Assembly (NCBI GenBank): GCA_945860405.1
Contig: CAMARC010000006.1
Location: 1 to 37,745, forward strand
Direction of reading: 5' to 3'
Origin: Candidatus Kuenenia stuttgartensis
GTDB lineage: Bacteria; Planctomycetota; Planctomycetia; Pirellulales; UBA1268
DNA length: 37,745 nucleotides
Shown piece by piece: positions 34,653 to 37,745 of the stretch; position 1 is the first letter of the stretch, and every line of letters begins with the position of its first letter. The position numbers were made by a program, and so were the translations under genes. The notes under the pieces were generated by a model. That model had not been told where the DNA came from and searched no databases. It saw nothing but the letters and a program-made list of their open reading frames with translations.

Positions 34653-35744
34653 TCACGTCGCCGCCGGGGCGCCCGGGCCGTGGGGCTTGCCTGGGGCATG
34701 GCCGCGGGGGCCGAAGGCGAGGACGGTGGCGGCGCCAGCCGCCACGACCATGAGCCCGGCGAGGAAGATCGGCCGGACCGTTTCCGGAGCGGTTTCTGCC
34801 AGGGCCAGCGTCGTGAAGGTGTTGATCACCGGAGCGCACCCGAAGACCACCGGCATGACGGTGAACGGCTTGCCGCCATTGGCGAAGGCGAGGATCGTGC
34901 CGAGGGCACCGAGGGCGCCGAGCGAGCCTGCCCCGAGGCTCCAGAGCAGGCCGGTGGTGTCCCACGTCCCCTTGTCGCCCGTTGGCCCGAGGAGCCCCAG
35001 CGGCACGAGCACGGCGATCAGGAAGTAGGAGACGCCGATGCAGATCAGCGGCCGCAGCCGGCTCCCTCCCATCGCTGTCTGCCCCTTGTGGAGGACCGGG
35101 CCGTAGGCGCCCCAGCTGAGCATCGCCATCGCCGCGGCGAGGAGGACGCCCAAAAACTTCTCGGCCCGCTGCTCGACTTTCGGCACGAGCCCCTGGGGAG
35201 CGGCCGGCTTCTCAGCCGGAGTGTCGGCAACGGCCGCGTCGGCAGCGGTTGCGGCGGCGACAGCCTTCGGCGCGGAGTGGGGGGCGACCGGCTTGAAGAT
35301 GAGGACGGTGGCGGCGCCGGTGATGACGAGGATCAAGCCAGCGAGGAACGGCGCCTTGAGCTGGTTGAACGACTTTGTCAGCGTCGCGTTGAGGAGCGTG
35401 TTGACGACCGGGGCGCCGCCGAAGACGAGCGGCATGACGTAGATCGGCTGCCCGCCGAAGACGCGGACGGCGAGGATCACGCCGAGGGCCCCGAGGGCCC
35501 CGGCCGCGCCGGCGAGGAGGCTCCAGAGCACGCCCGTCTTCGTCCACGAGCCCTTCTCGCCCGATTTCCCGAGAATCGCCAGCGGGACGACGATCGCGAT
35601 CCCGAAGTAGGCCATGCCGACACACATGAAGGCCCGGAGGGCCGAGCCGAGCTGGCCGCTGCCGATGTGAAGCACCGGTCCGTAGACACCCCAACAGAAG
35701 GCGGTCAGGGCGATCGCGGCCAGCATGCTCACAAACTGCAGCAT
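34653..35744 (-). CDS. Integral membrane protein with internal tandem duplication (DMT-like, function unknown)
   Basis: Two homologous halves: FCWGVYGPVLHIGSGQLG..SLLAGAAGALGALGVILA..VMPLVFGGAPVVNTL and LSWGAYGPVLHKGQTAMG..SLGAGSLGALGALGTILA..VMPVVFGCAPVINTF. ATG at 35744. Confidence 0.8.
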   Translation of the reverse strand: MLQFVSMLAAIALTAFCWGVYGPVLHIGSGQLGSALRAFMCVGMAYFGIAIVVPLAILGKSGEKGSWTKTGVLWSLLAGAAGALGALGVILAVRVFGGQPIYVMPLVFGGAPVVNTLLNATLTKSFNQLKAPFLAGLILVITGAATVLIFKPVAPHSAPKAVAAATAADAAVADTPAEKPAAPQGLVPKVEQRAEKFLGVLLAAAMAMLSWGAYGPVLHKGQTAMGGSRLRPLICIGVSYFLIAVLVPLGLLGPTGDKGTWDTTGLLWSLGAGSLGALGALGTILAFANGGKPFTVMPVVFGCAPVINTFTTLALAETAPETVRPIFLAGLMVVAAGAATVLAFGPRGHAPGKPHGPGAPAAT

Positions 35745-35816
35745 CGGTAGACTCCGGACGGGCAAGAGGGACACTGAAGGGAACGGGCCACGGCTGGTGC
35801 CGCAACCATGGCGACG

Positions 35817-36908
35817 TCAGGCGACTCGATGGCCGGCGTCGGCTGCCCCGATCGATCGGCCTGCGTGCCGGTCGAGGAGCGAGAGCATCATACCCCCCAC
35901 CGCGTCGACGGTGAGGAGCTGCATGCAATCGTGGTGGACGAGCGGACAAACGCGTTTCCCGCAGGGGGAACAGGCGAGATCGAGACGCACTTCCTCGAGA
36001 TTGGGGTGGTCTGACCATCCCAGCCGCACGTCCATCGGGCCAAGGATCGCGACCGTCGGGACGTTGAACGCGGCGGCGAAGTGGCGGGGGCCGCTGTCGG
36101 TGGAGACAACCACGTCGGCGCGGCGGATGAGGGCCTTGGCGAGGCCGAAGGGGAGCGCCGGCTCATCGGCGAGGCTCGCCACCGATGGATGGGCCGCCCC
36201 GGCGACGATTCTCCGCGCCTCGTCGCGATCCCCTGGGCCGCAGTGAACGACGACGCGAGCCTCGGGATGCTTGTCGAGCAGCAGGCGGGCGAGGGCCGCA
36301 AACTTCTCCGCTCCCCAGCTCTTGGAAGGGCCAAAGGCGCCGTTGTCATTGAAGACGGCCAGTGGCCCAGAGGGACGGCCGGGAAAGAGCCGGGCGAGGA
36401 CGGCGCTTGCCAGTTGCTCGTCGGCGGGGCTCGTTGCCAATTCCGGCTTGAGCGAGCCTGCCGGCACGCCGATCCGTTCGGCGATCGCCATCGCGGAGCG
36501 GGTCGGCGATTGGATGTCGATCCGGCCGGCGCGGCGCGGCGGCAGGAGGACGTCGGTGAGGAGGAGGCGGCGCCAGTGACCGGCAAATCCGACGCGCCTC
36601 CGGGCCCCGGCCGCCCAGGCCAGGGCCGCTGTTGAGAGGGAGTTTGGCACCACGAGCGCCGTGTCGAAGCGGCGGGCACGGAGGGCCTGCACGACGCCCG
36701 GAAACCGGACCGCCGGGCTCCGTCCGCGGCGGTCGTAGGGGACGATGTCGTCGAGCCAGCCGGTGCCGTCAAGAATCTCGGCGAAGTGCGGCTTCACGAC
36801 CCCCGTGATCCGGGCCGCCGTGCCGACATGACCGCGGAGGGCGCGGAGCATCGGGGTCGTCATGACCAGATCGCCGACCCAGCGGGGGAGGATCACGAGG
36901 ATGTTCAT
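35817..36908 (-). CDS. waaF: Heptosyltransferase II-like glycosyltransferase family 9
   Basis: MNILVILPRWVGDLVMTTPMLRALR; WGAEKFAALARLLLDKHPEARVVVHCGPGDRDEA; VVSTDSGPRHFAAAFNVPTVAILGPMD; SPCGKRVCPLVHHDCM. Confidence 0.9.
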   Translation of the reverse strand: MNILVILPRWVGDLVMTTPMLRALRGHVGTAARITGVVKPHFAEILDGTGWLDDIVPYDRRGRSPAVRFPGVVQALRARRFDTALVVPNSLSTAALAWAAGARRRVGFAGHWRRLLLTDVLLPPRRAGRIDIQSPTRSAMAIAERIGVPAGSLKPELATSPADEQLASAVLARLFPGRPSGPLAVFNDNGAFGPSKSWGAEKFAALARLLLDKHPEARVVVHCGPGDRDEARRIVAGAAHPSVASLADEPALPFGLAKALIRRADVVVSTDSGPRHFAAAFNVPTVAILGPMDVRLGWSDHPNLEEVRLDLACSPCGKRVCPLVHHDCMQLLTVDAVGGMMLSLLDRHAGRSIGAADAGHRVA

Positions 36909-36976
36909 GGCCGGTACCCTACCCGGCGGCAGCGCACCGGTTCAAAGCCAATTCAGTGGCTGGTTGAGGCGGCCCG

Positions 36977-37745
36977 TCAGCCACGGGCCGCGAGGGCGTC
37001 GCGGGGTTTAAGCCGGGCCACCGAACGGGTGGCAAAAAGGCCCGCCAGGAGCGCCACGAGGAGCGTCAGGCCGCAGGTGAGGGCGATCCAGGCCAGAGGG
37101 ACAGCGGCTCGGCCTCCGGCGATGTGGGCAGGGAGGGTGACGGCCCCGGCGAGGGCCCCGGCAGCCAACCCGAGGCCGACCATGAAGCAGGTCTCGAGGA
37201 GGACGATCGCCCGCAGGCGGGCGGGGGGGAAGCCGATCGCGCCGAGGAGGCCGAAGGTGCCGATCCGCTCGAGCACCCCCTGGATCTGCGCCGCGGCGAC
37301 GCCGGCGGTGCCGAGGAGCAGGCCGAGCGTACCGAGCGCCTGGAAGGCTGCCAGGAAGGTGTTTTGGACCGCCGACAGGCTCCGCAGCCGATCGAGCGTC
37401 GGCTGGATGGTGACTCCGGCATCGACCCACGCGGCGCTCGCCGCCCGATCGACGGCCGCCGGCGGCTCTTCGCCGGCATCGATGAGCGCCATCGCAGCCC
37501 CCGAACGGCTCGGGAAGACCGCTTGGAAGTCGGATTCGGCCACGATCACCCAGCCCTGGAGGATCCCCGGCTCGAGGAGGCCGACGATCTCGAACTCCAC
37601 CAGCGTCCCTTCGTCGTCGGGAAGCGTGAAGCGGGCGCCGACGCCGCCGAGCTTGAGCGCCCAACGGGCCGTAGCGTCGTCGAGGATGGCGGGAATCGGT
37701 CCGTCCCCGCTCCGGCCGAGGAGTTGCCAGGGATTGGCGGCGGAG
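36977..37745 (-). CDS. ABC transporter permease (FtsX/MacB-like), C-terminal part, N-terminus beyond window
   Basis: Frame open to window end (..NPWQLLGRSGDGPIPAILDDATARWALKLGGVGARFTL..); TM region LGTLGLLLGTAGVAAAQIQGVLERIGTFGLLGAIGFPPARLRAIVLLE typical of FtsX-like permeases. Confidence 0.8.
   Translation of the reverse strand, partial: SAANPWQLLGRSGDGPIPAILDDATARWALKLGGVGARFTLPDDEGTLVEFEIVGLLEPGILQGWVIVAESDFQAVFPSRSGAAMALIDAGEEPPAAVDRAASAAWVDAGVTIQPTLDRLRSLSAVQNTFLAAFQALGTLGLLLGTAGVAAAQIQGVLERIGTFGLLGAIGFPPARLRAIVLLETCFMVGLGLAAGALAGAVTLPAHIAGGRAAVPLAWIALTCGLTLLVALLAGLFATRSVARLKPRDALAARG

Noticed and set aside
34680-35750. 356-aa plus-strand ORF
   Set aside because: Antisense to the duplicated membrane protein; its repetitive look only mirrors the duplication on the other strand.
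1-37745. CRISPR arrays, tRNA/rRNA genes, IS elements
   Set aside because: No regularly spaced repeats, cloverleaf-like sequence, rRNA signature or transposase motifs were recognised; short tRNAs or ncRNAs cannot be fully excluded by eye (tRNAscan-SE and Infernal would settle it).

Overview
This is a high-GC window of about 37.7 kb with a planctomycete-like (Pirellulales-like) character. That taxon is inferred from gene content and style, not from any search. Its core is an extended hopanoid/isoprenoid locus: an hpnG-like nucleoside phosphorylase, hpnE-hpnD-hpnC (overlapping genes) divergent from ispH, then hpnH and squalene-hopene cyclase. Directly upstream of shc, on the same strand, lie a soluble histidine kinase and an HTH-REC response regulator. 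Between the two hopanoid blocks are ettA (ABC-F) and a rhodanese-SufE-ROK run. The left flank has the guaA 3' end, a SulP transporter, an OmpR-type two-component pair and two OprO/P-like porin paralogs flanking a Cys-rich secreted protein. The right flank has a same-strand run (queF, TIM-barrel, HemN-like radical SAM, DUF116-polyprenyl synthase fusion, chorismate-lyase-like protein), plus queC-queE, a Uma2 nuclease, a beta-strand-repeat protein with a sorting-signal-like C-terminus, an internally duplicated membrane protein, a heptosyltransferase and a partial ABC permease. The most interesting candidates for undescribed biology are (1) the HemN-like / DUF116-prenyl-synthase / UbiC-like module, and (2) the HTH-REC plus kinase pair linked to shc-hpnH, with repeat elements in the associated intergenic regions. 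No CRISPR array, rRNA, tRNA or transposase was recognised. All assignments come from reading motifs by eye; no database search was run.
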